NCBI RefSeq assembly: GCF_009208735.1
Contig: NZ_WFLJ01000014.1
Span: 1 to 64,000 of the forward strand
Direction of reading: 5' to 3'
DNA: 64,000 bases
DNA from: Janthinobacterium rivuli
GTDB taxonomy: Bacteria; Pseudomonadota; Gammaproteobacteria; Burkholderiales; Burkholderiaceae_D
Positions 1 through 8,973 of the stretch are shown piece by piece. The notes under the pieces were generated by a model that was not told the DNA's origin, made no database searches, and worked only from the letters and a program-made list of their open reading frames with translations. Position 1 is the first letter of the stretch. Each line of letters starts with the position of its first letter. A program made the position numbers and the translations under genes.

Positions 1-473
1 ATGCGGTCGAAATAGCGTGATAAAGGTTTAAAAGCGTCATTCACCGAGACGCTGCCGTCGCCGGTGTCTTCCAGCTGCTGCAACACCGGGTCCGGCGCGC
101 GCGAGACGAAGACGTCGCCGGGCAACAGCAAGACCGGCAAGCGATTCACGTGCGCCAGCGCGGCGGCCGTCAGCAAATTCGTCGCGCCGGGGCCGATGGA
201 ACTGGTGACGGCCAGCATGCGCCGGCGCATGTGGGCTTTCGCGTAGGCAATGGCCGAGTGCGCCATCGCCTGTTCGTTGTGGGCGCGGTAGGTGGGAAAG
301 GATTCCCGGTACTGGTACAGCGCCTCGCCCAGGCCGGCCACGTTGCCGTGGCCAAAGATGGCGAAGGCGCCGCCGAACAGCGGGATCAAGGAACCATCAC
401 CGTCCTCCGTGCGCAAGGCGGCCAGATAGCGCACCAAGGCTTGGGCCATGGTCAAGCGGATCGTCGTCTTCAT
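1..473 (-). CDS. iolD: IolD, 3D-(3,5/4)-trihydroxycyclohexane-1,2-dione hydrolase (N-terminal part only)
   Basis: Thiamine-diphosphate enzyme that opens the inositol ring by hydrolysing trihydroxycyclohexanedione to 5-deoxy-glucuronate. Only about 157 N-terminal residues lie in the window; the rest runs off its left edge. The start (MKTTIRLTMAQALVRYL) leads into a ThDP-binding N-domain with PLFGGAFAIFGHGNV, YRAHNEQAMAH (the conserved glutamate of ThDP enzymes) and SSIGPGATN, typical of IolD. The ATG overlaps the iolC stop as ATGA, so the two are translationally coupled. Family is clear from these motifs and from the adjoining iolC and iolG. Confidence 0.9.
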   Translation of the reverse strand, partial: MKTTIRLTMAQALVRYLAALRTEDGDGSLIPLFGGAFAIFGHGNVAGLGEALYQYRESFPTYRAHNEQAMAHSAIAYAKAHMRRRMLAVTSSIGPGATNLLTAAALAHVNRLPVLLLPGDVFVSRAPDPVLQQLEDTGDGSVSVNDAFKPLSRYFDR

Positions 474-2416
474 GCGGCACGCTCCAGGCGGTTGCGCGTG
501 CGCTGCCACAGGGAAATCAGCTGTTCGAAGTTGGCGCGCACGGCAGCGATCAGGGCCGCATCGTCCAGCTCGCCAGCCAGCCAGCGGCGGCTCGGTTCCT
601 GGAAGATGGTGCGGCCCACCATGAAGCCGCGGCAGGTGCTGCTGGCACTGGCTTGCTCGAAACTGTCGGCCAGGGCAGCAATCGGCGCGTTCAGGCCAAG
701 TAATACCACACCACGGCAATACGGATCGCGCTCGTGCACGAGGGCATCGATCTCTTGCCACTGCTTGGCCGACATGCTTTCCAGCTTCCACCATTCCGGA
801 TAGATGCCCAGGTTGTACAACCGTTTCACCGCGCGGTACACGGTGTCGTCGTGCTGCGGCAGCGACTTGGCGGGAATAATTTCCAGCAGCAATTCATGGC
901 CCGTGATTTGCGCGGCGTCGTACAAGCCCTTGATCTGCGCTTCCTGCTCCAGGCGGTTTTCCGGCGTATCGTCGGGGTGCAGCTGCACCAGGCACTTGAT
1001 CACATGTTCCTTGGGCCACTGCGTCAGGCGCGACGCGAGCGAGCGGCCCCAGTCGAACTGCAGCGGATTCGAGCCCGGCATCTCGACGGGACGGCCGATC
1101 CACCAGCCGCGCCCCGTCGCGTCGTTGAGCGCATCGGCGCCATAGCGGTCATCGATCAGCACGCCCGTGCCGCCTTGCAAGCCGCGCGCCGCCTCCGTCT
1201 GGGCCACGGCTTGCACGAACAGTTGCTTGAGCTTTGCAATCCGCGCTTCATCGCTGGCTCCCTGCTGGGCCAGCTCAAAGAATTGCGTGCGGTGATCGAA
1301 GGCAAACACGCACAACTCATTCCATTGCTTGCGCGCCACCGTCGTGCGGTGCAGGCGGGACAAGGTCGCGTCCTGGTCCGGCTGCGTCAGCTTGGCCGCG
1401 TTGGCCAGGAAATAGTCGAGCTCGACGGGCGACGGCATGGCCGGCGCGCAGCCGTGGCGCGACACGACGAGGGCGCCGCAGCCATTCGCGTAGCGGCAGC
1501 ACGCTGCGTAGCCCTCGCCGCGCAGCCAGCCCTTCAGGAAACCGGAAAGAAAAGCGTCGCCCGCGCCCAGCACGTTCAGCACGTCCACGCGCACGCCACG
1601 GTAGTTATATGCATCGTCGAGACTGGCCGGCACCACATTGTCGATGACGGCGCTGCCCAGCGGGCCCCGCTTGACGACCAGGGTCGCCAGGGTGGCGGCC
1701 CGCACGGCACGCAAGCTGGCCATGATGTCCGCGCCGCCGCCGGCGATCATGAATTCCTCTTCCGTACCGACGATCAGGTCGAACTGCGGCAGGATGCTTT
1801 GCAGATGTTTCGTCACGCCTTCGTTCGAGACGAAACGCGTTTCGCCATCGGCCTTGCCCGACAAGCCCCACAGCACGGGCCGGTAATCGATGTCGAGCAC
1901 GGTGCGCACGTTATTGGCGCGCGCCAATTTCAGGGCCTGCGTGCTGACGGCGTGCATCGTAGCCGTCGAAAAATGCGTGCCGGTGATCAACAGCGCCTTG
2001 CTCGAAGCGATGAAGGCCGCATCCACCGACGCCAGGTCGATGGCCATGTCGGCGCAATTTTCACGGTAGAAAATCAGGGGAAAGGTGTTTTTATCCTTGA
2101 TGCCCAGCATGACGAGGGCCGTCAGGCGGTCGCGGTCGATGCCGACATGGCTGACGTCGCAACCCTCTTTCGATAACGTGTCCGTCAAGAAACGCCCCAT
2201 ATGGTCGTCGCCCACTTTCGACAGCATGGCGGACTTCAAGCCCAGGCGGGCCGTGCCGAAGGCGATATTCGCCGACGAGCCGCCCAGATACTTGGCGAAA
2301 CTGGTCGCGTCTTCCAGGGTGCTGCCGATCTGCTGCGCGTACAGGTCCACCGCCAGGCGGCCCAGGCAGATCACGTCGAGCGCGCGGCCCTGGGCAAATT
2401 CAGTCGTATTCTTCAT
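470..2416 (-). CDS. iolC: Fused IolC: 5-dehydro-2-deoxygluconokinase plus DUF2090 aldolase-like domain
   Basis: Phosphorylates 5-dehydro-2-deoxy-gluconate in myo-inositol catabolism; the second domain is thought to cleave the phosphorylated product to dihydroxyacetone phosphate and malonate semialdehyde. Residues 12 to about 332 form a PfkB/ribokinase fold with GGSSAN near 45-50 and the catalytic GAGD at 284-287. Residues of about 355 to 640 match DUF2090, which in many proteobacteria is fused to IolC and replaces a separate IolJ aldolase. At 648 residues it is about twice a stand-alone IolC. A purine-rich AAGGAAG precedes the ATG. It lies 12 bp after iolG and overlaps iolD. The aldolase role of DUF2090 is family inference, not visible in the sequence. 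Confidence 0.9.
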   Translation of the reverse strand: MKNTTEFAQGRALDVICLGRLAVDLYAQQIGSTLEDATSFAKYLGGSSANIAFGTARLGLKSAMLSKVGDDHMGRFLTDTLSKEGCDVSHVGIDRDRLTALVMLGIKDKNTFPLIFYRENCADMAIDLASVDAAFIASSKALLITGTHFSTATMHAVSTQALKLARANNVRTVLDIDYRPVLWGLSGKADGETRFVSNEGVTKHLQSILPQFDLIVGTEEEFMIAGGGADIMASLRAVRAATLATLVVKRGPLGSAVIDNVVPASLDDAYNYRGVRVDVLNVLGAGDAFLSGFLKGWLRGEGYAACCRYANGCGALVVSRHGCAPAMPSPVELDYFLANAAKLTQPDQDATLSRLHRTTVARKQWNELCVFAFDHRTQFFELAQQGASDEARIAKLKQLFVQAVAQTEAARGLQGGTGVLIDDRYGADALNDATGRGWWIGRPVEMPGSNPLQFDWGRSLASRLTQWPKEHVIKCLVQLHPDDTPENRLEQEAQIKGLYDAAQITGHELLLEIIPAKSLPQHDDTVYRAVKRLYNLGIYPEWWKLESMSAKQWQEIDALVHERDPYCRGVVLLGLNAPIAALADSFEQASASSTCRGFMVGRTIFQEPSRRWLAGELDDAALIAAVRANFEQLISLWQRTRNRLERAA

Positions 2417-2428
2417 GGCATTGCTTCC

Positions 2429-3418
2429 TTATGACAGTTGCACGATGCGCTGCTCGCGCCACGACACGGTGGCCGCTTCGGCCAGTTCCAGGGCCTTCAA
2501 GCCGTCGTGGACGGTGGTGCGCAGGGGCGCGCCGTGGGCAAAGGCGTCGAAAAAGTGCGCCATCTCGCTGGCGTAGGCGGCGCGGTAGCGTTCCAGGAAA
2601 AAATCTTCCGGACGGTCCACGCTGACGTTGACGGCACCATACGCCGTCACTTCCGTCGGTTTGTGGTTGCCTGCCTGCAGCATGCCGGCACTGCCCAGCA
2701 CTTCGAAGCGCTGGTCGTAGCCATAGGCGGCGCGGCGAGTGGTGTTGATCTGGCACAAGCGGCCTTGTGCCGTGCGGATGGTCACGGCCGTGCAATCGAG
2801 GTCGCCCGCCGCGCCGATCGCGGGGTCGACGAGGCAGCTGCCCGTCGCGTGCACGCTGACGGCTTCATCGTCGAGTATCCAGCGGAAGATGTCGAAATCG
2901 TGGATCAGCATATCCTTGAAGATGCCGCCCGACACCTGGATGTAGCTGACGGGCGGCGGGCCCGGATCGCGGCTGGTGACGATGAGCAACTCCGGCGTGC
3001 CGATCTCGCCCGCCGCGATGCGCTGCCTGACGGCGGAAAACGTGGGGTCGTAGCGGCGCTGGAAGCCGATCATGCACAGCACGCCCGCTTCCTTGACGGC
3101 GGCGGCGGCGGCGCGCGCGCGTTCCAGCGTCAGGTCGACGGGTTTCTCGCAAAAGATGGCCTTGCCGGCGGCGGCCGCGCGCACGATCAGGTCCGCATGC
3201 GTGTCCGTACTCGAGGCGATCAGCACGGCCTTGACTTCAGGGTCGGCCAGCACGGCTTCCACGCTGGCGACGCTGGCGCCATGCAGGGCCGCCACTTCCG
3301 CCGCCGCGCCCGCATGCACGTCGACCACGTATTTCAGGCGCACGCCGGGCTGGCGCACCAGATTGCCAGCGTGAATACGGCCGATGCGGCCGGCGCCGAA
3401 CAATGCCACTTGAATCAT
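2429..3418 (-). CDS. iolG: IolG, inositol 2-dehydrogenase
   Basis: NAD-dependent oxidation of myo-inositol to 2-keto-myo-inositol (scyllo-inosose), first step of the iol pathway. The 329-residue protein has the GFO/IDH/MocA pattern: a Rossmann motif GAGRIGRIH at 8-16, the catalytic lysine in CEKP at 90-93 and KDMLIHDFD at 168-176 containing the active-site histidine. I use the internal ATG at 3418 because AAGGAG lies 7 nt upstream; the reading frame is open for another 16 codons, but those run back into the palindrome. First iol gene of this unit, 12 bp ahead of iolC, with a 36-bp palindrome immediately upstream. Confidence 0.93.
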   Translation of the reverse strand: MIQVALFGAGRIGRIHAGNLVRQPGVRLKYVVDVHAGAAAEVAALHGASVASVEAVLADPEVKAVLIASSTDTHADLIVRAAAAGKAIFCEKPVDLTLERARAAAAAVKEAGVLCMIGFQRRYDPTFSAVRQRIAAGEIGTPELLIVTSRDPGPPPVSYIQVSGGIFKDMLIHDFDIFRWILDDEAVSVHATGSCLVDPAIGAAGDLDCTAVTIRTAQGRLCQINTTRRAAYGYDQRFEVLGSAGMLQAGNHKPTEVTAYGAVNVSVDRPEDFFLERYRAAYASEMAHFFDAFAHGAPLRTTVHDGLKALELAEAATVSWREQRIVQLS

Positions 3419-3440
3419 GTAAATCTCCTTGATAGTCGTC

Positions 3441-3476
3441 TTGCCCGGAAATGCACACGTGTGCATTTCCGGGCAA
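3441..3476. promoter_or_regulatory. 36-bp perfect palindrome with core TGCACACGTGTGCA, probable operator of the iol genes
   Basis: The whole interval equals its own reverse complement (arms TTGCCCGGAAATGCACAC and its complement, no spacer). It lies between the porin stop and the iolG ribosome binding site. The 14-bp core at 3452-3465 recurs exactly at 10095-10108, over the start region of the transporter promoter. That recurrence argues for a protein-binding site; the long arms could also let the RNA fold into a hairpin behind the porin gene, but no T-run follows. The regulator is not in the window. Confidence 0.75.
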
Positions 3477-3480
3477 ATAT

Positions 3481-4575
3481 TTAAAACAAATGAATCGCGC
3501 CCAGCATCACACCGCTGACCTTGGCGCCCTTCTTGACGCTGGAAAACGAGTTGCTGCCAAAGGAATAGTTGGCGTTCTTGTCATTGCTCGTCTGTGTGTA
3601 ATACGCATACACGGTGCTGCGCTTGGACAGGTAGTACTCGTAGCCCAAGGTCGCCTGCTTGGCGCCGCTGTCGTCGCCACGCACCAGCGAGGTGGCCTTG
3701 ACGGTGACGCTGGCACCGTTCGGCGCGCTACCCGACACATCGCCAGCGACGCCAAAGCGGCCGATGAAGGAACCGCCGCCCGCCTTGTAGGCGCCCGTGA
3801 TGGTGAAGTAGTCGCGCTGCAAGTCGCCACTGGCCACGTCAAAGATCATGCGATTCCAGGCCACGCCCACATCGCCACCACCGAAGTTGTAATTGGCGGC
3901 GGCGCGAAACATTTTTTCGCTGAAACCGGGACGCGCATCCTTGTGCTTTTCATAGCCAACGCCCCCCTTGATGGGACCGTTTACATATTGCACCATGCCC
4001 GAATAGATACGGTCGCCGTTCGACGCCTCGTTTTCGCTGGCGCGGTAAAGCGTGGCGCTGAAGCCTTGCACCACGGGCGTGCGGTAGCTGATGGCGTTCG
4101 CGCTGCGGCGGTTGAAGCCTTCACCGCCGAGCTGGGAAATGTTGGCGTCATCCTGGATGCCTTGCCCCACGAAACGGTTGGTGTAGCCATTCATCTGGCG
4201 GATCGGCGTGGAAAAGCGGCCCAGCGCGATGCGGCCATAGGCGGCGTTTTCCAGTCCGACATAGGTATCCTTGCTGTTGAGGACGCCCGTGCCATCGTCC
4301 GTCTTGACATTGCCTTCGATCTGGAAGAAGGCAAAGTTGCCGCTGCCCAGATCTTCGCGTCCGCGGAAGCCCAGCATCGAGGAATTGTCCGATACGCGCG
4401 TCAGCGATTCGCCACGCGGTGACGCGGCCGAGGTGGAACTTTCGATATGGTCGAGGCCTGCATGGATGCGCCCGTACACGACGACGCTCGACTGCGCCAG
4501 GACACAGCCCGGCATGGCCAGCAACAAGCCCATGGCGATGGTATTCAACTGCAAGGTGTTCATCCCGTTTTTCAT
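3481..4575 (-). CDS. Gram-negative trimeric porin
   Basis: General outer-membrane diffusion channel of the betaproteobacterial porin family (OmpC/Omp32 type). The 364 residues begin with a signal peptide (hydrophobic run to about 26, cleavage after VLA), then SSVVVYGRIHAGLDH, the usual first strand. GNFAFFQIEG, YVGLENAAYGRIALGRF (around the constriction loop) and the terminal phenylalanine (GAIHLF) needed for Bam assembly are all present. AGGAG precedes the ATG. It sits between the phosphatase gene and iolG on the same strand, so it may be the outer-membrane entry step of this locus. Substrate preference cannot be read from sequence. Confidence 0.85.
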   Translation of the reverse strand: MKNGMNTLQLNTIAMGLLLAMPGCVLAQSSVVVYGRIHAGLDHIESSTSAASPRGESLTRVSDNSSMLGFRGREDLGSGNFAFFQIEGNVKTDDGTGVLNSKDTYVGLENAAYGRIALGRFSTPIRQMNGYTNRFVGQGIQDDANISQLGGEGFNRRSANAISYRTPVVQGFSATLYRASENEASNGDRIYSGMVQYVNGPIKGGVGYEKHKDARPGFSEKMFRAAANYNFGGGDVGVAWNRMIFDVASGDLQRDYFTITGAYKAGGGSFIGRFGVAGDVSGSAPNGASVTVKATSLVRGDDSGAKQATLGYEYYLSKRSTVYAYYTQTSNDKNANYSFGSNSFSSVKKGAKVSGVMLGAIHLF

Positions 4576-4686
4576 CTTGTCTCCTGCCTGTTTTTATGGT
4601 TGTGGATTACTCATGATGCTCAACAGTGTGTTGCTCCTGCGCGCGTCCGCCGCTGGACGCCTTCCCTCCCTTTCAAAGTGGATGGT

Positions 4687-5517
4687 TTATTGGCAGCGCG
4701 GCAATGCCAGCGCTTCCAGTTGCGGATACAAACGGGGACCGCCCACGAGAATGGGGTTGCCCTTTTCCAAGCCCTTATCGGCGAGAAAATCATTGCAGCG
4801 CCCGCCCGCCTCGTTGACGAGCACGATGCCCGCCAGGCAATCCCAGGAATTGATGTGTGGCTCGAAATAGCCGATCAGGCGCCCGGCCGCCACGTAGGCG
4901 ATCATCAAGGCGCCGGAACCGTTGCGGATGAACATGCCGCCCTCTTCCAGCACGTCGAGCAGGAACGGTAAAAAGGTGTCGGTGCCCACGCGGTGCGAAA
5001 AGCCCACGCCCAGCACGCCGCCCTGCAAGCTGGCCACGTCGTTCACGCGCAGCCGCGTTTCGCCCGCCTTCGCCGTCACGTGCGCGCCCTGCCCCAGGCA
5101 AGCATGGAACAGCTCGTCCGCATTCGGGTCGTACACGGCGCCGATGGCGGGCTGGCCGTCGACCAGCACGCCGATCGACACGCACCAGGCCAGCATGCCG
5201 TTGACGAAGCAGGCCGTGCCGTCGATGGGATCGATGACCCACACGCAGCGCGCATCGGACGCCCCGCCGCCGCGCTCCTCGCCCACCACGGCGTCTTCCG
5301 GGAAGCGTTCGGCGATCTGCGCGCGCAGGAAATCCTCCACCATGCGGTCGGCGATGCTGACCATGTCCTGCAAGCCCTTTTCCTCGATCACCAGCTCCGT
5401 GCGGCGCAGGAACATGCCCAGCGCAATCTCGCCCGCCTGGCGGATGATGTGCCGCGCATAGGCATAGCGTTCCAGCGTGGCCGCATCGGCCAGTACTGCC
5501 TGTGTCATATCTGTCAT
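4687..5517 (-). CDS. Inositol-monophosphatase-family phosphatase (SuhB/CysQ-like)
   Basis: Metal-dependent phosphomonoesterase. The 276 residues carry the family motifs: GEE near 79-81, DPIDGT at 96-101 and SWDCLAG at 224-230, which supply the metal-binding acids. The family includes inositol monophosphatase, histidinol phosphatase and PAP nucleotidase. The ATG overlaps the ATPase stop as ATGA, so it is expressed with the importer. In this setting, with iol genes on one side and an Afu-like sugar-phosphate importer on the other, removal of phosphate from an imported inositol phosphate is the most economical role. The family assignment is firm; the substrate is inference. Confidence 0.85.
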   Translation of the reverse strand: MTDMTQAVLADAATLERYAYARHIIRQAGEIALGMFLRRTELVIEEKGLQDMVSIADRMVEDFLRAQIAERFPEDAVVGEERGGGASDARCVWVIDPIDGTACFVNGMLAWCVSIGVLVDGQPAIGAVYDPNADELFHACLGQGAHVTAKAGETRLRVNDVASLQGGVLGVGFSHRVGTDTFLPFLLDVLEEGGMFIRNGSGALMIAYVAAGRLIGYFEPHINSWDCLAGIVLVNEAGGRCNDFLADKGLEKGNPILVGGPRLYPQLEALALPRCQ

Positions 5518-6599
5518 GCTTGTCCTCCAATGATGGCTGCGCCATGTTCGTGTACGGTCATGGCGACCGATGTGCCTTGCGTGAAAACCTGGCTCAAGTC
5601 GTGCGAGACGGCAAACAGTTCGCCGACGGGCGTGTCGAGCGTGTATTGCATTTCGCGTCCCAGGTAGGTGGCGCGCGCCACGCGCACCACCATGGCGCTG
5701 TCGGGCTGCGCGGGCGACAGCAGGATGGCTTCCGGACGCACGGCGAAACTGGCTTCGCCGCTGCGCTGGCCGCGGCATGGCAGGCGCAGCCGCAGCTTGC
5801 CCATCACACAGACGGCCTTGCCGTCGGCCACCGATTCGATCACGCCATCGACGATGTTCGCGTTGCAGATGAAGTCGGCGACGAACTTGTCGGCCGGCGA
5901 CTCGAACAGCTCGTGCGGCGTGCCCTTTTGCGCGATCACTTGGCGGTTCATGACGATGATCTGGTCGGAAATGGCCAGCGCCTCTTCCTGGTCATGCGTG
6001 ACGTACACGGCCGTCAAGCCCAGCTTGACCTGGATGTCGCGGATCTCGTCGCGCACGCGGCGGCGCAGTTTCGTGTCGAGGTTCGACAGCGGTTCGTCCA
6101 GCAGCAGCACCTTGGGCTGCAGCACCAGCGAGCGGGCCACGGCCACGCGCTGCTGCTGGCCGCCCGACAGTTCGTTGGGGAAGCGCGCGGCGAAATCGGC
6201 CAGACCCACCAGGCGCAGGCTTTCCTGCGCCCGTTCGATGGCGCGCGGCTTGGTCTCGCCCGAGACGGTCAAGCCGTAGCACACATTGTCGAGCACCGTC
6301 ATGTGCGGAAACAGCGCATACGACTGGAACACCATGCTGACGTCGCGCTCGGCGGCCGACGTCAACGTGACGTCCTCGCCGGCCAGCAGGATGCGCCCGG
6401 CGCTGACGCGCTCCAGGCCGGCGATCAGGCGCAGGGTCGAGGTCTTGCCGCAGCCGCTGGGCCCCAGCAGGGTGACCATGGTGCGCGGCGCGATGGTGAA
6501 CGAGACATCGTTCACGGCCAGGGCCTTGCCGTAGCGCTTGGTGACGCCGTCGAATTCCAGCGCGGCAAGCTCTGTTGCTTGGGTAGTAAAGTGGTTCAT
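5514..6599 (-). CDS. ABC importer ATP-binding protein (AfuC/PotA class)
   Basis: Energises the permease encoded just upstream. In 361 residues: Walker A GPSGCGKT at 46-53, Q-loop FQSYALF near 91, signature LSGGQ at 144-148, Walker B LLLDEP at 165-170 and a switch histidine in VTHDQEEA. The C-terminal third is a TOBE-type domain. The ATG at 6599 overlaps the permease stop as ATGA; an in-frame upstream extension of 35 residues lies inside the permease gene and is rejected. AfuC, FbpC and polyamine-type ATPases look alike, so the substrate is inferred from the binding protein and neighbours. Confidence 0.88.
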   Translation of the reverse strand: MNHFTTQATELAALEFDGVTKRYGKALAVNDVSFTIAPRTMVTLLGPSGCGKTSTLRLIAGLERVSAGRILLAGEDVTLTSAAERDVSMVFQSYALFPHMTVLDNVCYGLTVSGETKPRAIERAQESLRLVGLADFAARFPNELSGGQQQRVAVARSLVLQPKVLLLDEPLSNLDTKLRRRVRDEIRDIQVKLGLTAVYVTHDQEEALAISDQIIVMNRQVIAQKGTPHELFESPADKFVADFICNANIVDGVIESVADGKAVCVMGKLRLRLPCRGQRSGEASFAVRPEAILLSPAQPDSAMVVRVARATYLGREMQYTLDTPVGELFAVSHDLSQVFTQGTSVAMTVHEHGAAIIGGQA

Positions 6600-8779
6600 G
6601 CGTAGCTCTTTTCCAGGTTGGGAACGGCGGCCGGCAGCGTTTTTTCGGCGCTGACGCGGCGAAGGCGGCGCTTGCCGACCAGCAGGTGGATCAATTGGAT
6701 GCACAGCAGGATGACGACGATCAAGACCGTGGCGTAGGCGATGGCCGTGCCGTAGTTGCCGTTCGACACCAGACCGATGATGTAGGACGTGGCCATGTCA
6801 TAGTCGGCGCTGACGAGGAACACGACGGCCGAGATCGACGTGATCGAGCGCACGAAGCCATACACGAGAGCCGAGGCGATGGCCGGGCGCAGCAGCGGCA
6901 GGATGACCTTGCGCATGGTGGTCCAGCTGCTGGCGCCCAGGGTGATCGACGCCTCGTCCAGGCTGCCGTCGAGCTGGCGCATGGCGGCGATGCCGGTGCG
7001 CAAGCCCATCGGCATGTTGCGGAAGACAAAGCACAGGATCAGAATCGTCGCCGTGCCCGTCAACTCGATCGGCGCCGAGTTGAACGCGAGGATGTAGCTG
7101 ATGCCGATGACGGTGCCGGGAATGGCAAAGCTGAGCATGGTGCCGAACTCGAACGCGCTCTTCAGGGCGAATTGCTGGCGCACCAGCAGCCAGGCCGAGA
7201 GGATGCCGACAAACGCCGTCAGCGGCGCGGCGATGGCCGAAATCGTCAAGGTGGTGAACAGCGATGGCCAGGCCTGGCCCGTCCAGTGCCAGCCGGAAGC
7301 GCCCGCCGTGATGCCGAAGGCGTCGATGTAGTGGCGCAAGGTGAAGGCATTGTCCTGGCCCCAGTTATTCACGAAGCCGCCCGCCACCACCGTGCCATAC
7401 ACCAGCGCCGTGAAGGCGAACCATGGCAGCGCGATGGTCCACAGGGTGGTCTTCAGGCGCGGATTGAGCGAGGCGTGGCCGCCGTGGTCGGCCTTGCCCG
7501 TCACCGTCACATACGATTTCTTGCCCAGCCACAGGTTCTGGATGAAGAAGGCGCCCACGGCAAAGGTCAGCAGCACGATGGCCAACGTCGCCGCACGGCC
7601 CTGGTCGTTCGAGGCGCCCACCACGGAAAAGAAAATTTCCGTCGACAGCACGTGGAAATTGCCGCCCAAGACCATCGGGTTGCCGAAGTCGGCCATGCTT
7701 TCGATAAAGCACAACAGGAAGGCGTTGGCGATGCCGGGACGCATCAAGGGCAGCGACACCTTGACGAAGGTTTGCCAGCTGCTCGCGCCCAGGGTGCCCG
7801 ACGCCTCTTCCAGCGAAGGGCTGACGCCTTCCACCACGCCGATCAATGTCATGAAGGCGATCGGCGCAAAGGCCAGCATCTGCGACAGCCACACACCCGT
7901 CATGCCGTACAGCCAGCGGCTTTGTTCGATGCCAAACAGGTCGCCGACGAGGCCCGTGATGGCGCCGTTGCGGCCGAACAGCAGGATCAGCGCCAGGCCC
8001 AGCACGAAGGGTGGCGTGACGATGGGGAGTATCGTGATGGCGCGCATCGGACGCACCCAGCGGCCATTGGTGCGCGTCACCAGCAGGGCGAACACGAGAC
8101 CGAGGAAGGTGGCCGACACGCCCGTCAGCAAGGCCAGCGCCAGCGTATTCCAGGCCACGCCGCAGCGGCCGGGACCGGACACGCAATTGAGGCTCCAGAT
8201 GCCCGGATCCACCATGCGGAGCGCCAGGGCGGCGGCGCCCGTGCCGCCATCATCCATCGGCTGGCCGGCGCTGACGAGGATCAGCGCGACGGGGAACAGC
8301 ACGAACAGGGAAATCAGGCAAATGATGAGACCGATGGCGCCGGCGACGAAGGCGTCGCCGCGGCACACGCCGCAGGCGGCCGCGCCGGACGTGAGGAGGA
8401 ACAGCAGGCACAGCGCCAGCAGCAGCGCGCCGAAACCCAGGCCGGTGCCGGCGGCCAGCGGGCCCCAGCCCAGCCATGCCAGCCACAGCATGCCGGCACC
8501 GCCGATGGCGATCTGGCCCAGGCCCAGGGTCTTGCGGTGGGGATTGGCGGCCACCAGCGCGGCGCTGGCGGCGAGCAGGGCGAAGAACACGCCCAGCGGC
8601 CAGGCGCCGAACGACAGCAGGTGCAGCACGGCCGGTGCGCCACGCTCCGCGAAGAACTGGCCGTCGCGCAGCCATTCGCCGGCGAACAGTCCCGCTTCCT
8701 GCTGCTGCCAGGGCAACAGGCACAACGCTGCCAGGGCGGCCAGCAGCCAGCCGTAAAATATCTTTTTCATGAGTTTCAT
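6596..8779 (-). CDS. Fused double-domain ABC permease (AfuB/FbpB class)
   Basis: Inner-membrane channel of the importer. About 727 residues with many hydrophobic segments and two BPD_transp_1 modules, so one chain makes the whole pore. Each module shows an EAA loop: EEASGTLGASSWQTF in the first half and DEASITLGASSWTTM in the second. About 200 N-terminal residues of extra membrane segments resemble AfuB. The start is uncertain: ATG codons at 8779 and 8770 both lack a strong ribosome binding site. A structured repeat separates it from the binding-protein gene upstream; it overlaps the ATPase gene as ATGA. Confidence 0.85.
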   Translation of the reverse strand: MKLMKKIFYGWLLAALAALCLLPWQQQEAGLFAGEWLRDGQFFAERGAPAVLHLLSFGAWPLGVFFALLAASAALVAANPHRKTLGLGQIAIGGAGMLWLAWLGWGPLAAGTGLGFGALLLALCLLFLLTSGAAACGVCRGDAFVAGAIGLIICLISLFVLFPVALILVSAGQPMDDGGTGAAALALRMVDPGIWSLNCVSGPGRCGVAWNTLALALLTGVSATFLGLVFALLVTRTNGRWVRPMRAITILPIVTPPFVLGLALILLFGRNGAITGLVGDLFGIEQSRWLYGMTGVWLSQMLAFAPIAFMTLIGVVEGVSPSLEEASGTLGASSWQTFVKVSLPLMRPGIANAFLLCFIESMADFGNPMVLGGNFHVLSTEIFFSVVGASNDQGRAATLAIVLLTFAVGAFFIQNLWLGKKSYVTVTGKADHGGHASLNPRLKTTLWTIALPWFAFTALVYGTVVAGGFVNNWGQDNAFTLRHYIDAFGITAGASGWHWTGQAWPSLFTTLTISAIAAPLTAFVGILSAWLLVRQQFALKSAFEFGTMLSFAIPGTVIGISYILAFNSAPIELTGTATILILCFVFRNMPMGLRTGIAAMRQLDGSLDEASITLGASSWTTMRKVILPLLRPAIASALVYGFVRSITSISAVVFLVSADYDMATSYIIGLVSNGNYGTAIAYATVLIVVILLCIQLIHLLVGKRRLRRVSAEKTLPAAVPNLEKSYA

Positions 8780-8863
8780 CCAACTATGAACGTCTGAAAT
8801 TCTGTTGCGCGGTGCGCCTTGATTTCCAGACGTTTTGAACAATTTATATAGGTTTAACGCCTG

Positions 8864-8967
8864 CCAAAACTGTAGCGAGCGGCAGTGAGTTGTAGCCGAG
8901 ACGCGCAGCTGTGCGCTAGCACAGTGAGCATCGCAGGCTGCAAATCGCGACGCGCAGTAAGTTTTGG
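8864..8967. repeat. Structured intergenic repeat, copy A
   Basis: Bounded by CCAAAACT (8864-8871) and its complement AGTTTTGG (8960-8967), with an inner hairpin CTGTGC-GCTA-GCACAG at 8909-8924. It shares blocks with the element at 53617-53739: AAACyGTAGCGAGC near the start, AGCTGT...ACAGyGAGCA in the middle and GCGCAGTArGTTT at the end. It begins 7 nt after the stop of the binding-protein gene, within a probable operon, a position where such elements often protect upstream mRNA. Not recognised as a named family. Confidence 0.7.
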
Positions 8968-8973
8968 CGCGCG

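Noticed and set aside
6686-8797. A 703-codon open frame antisense to the permease gene
   Set aside because: Shadow of the fused permease; extreme D, H, Q and R content and no recognisable fold.
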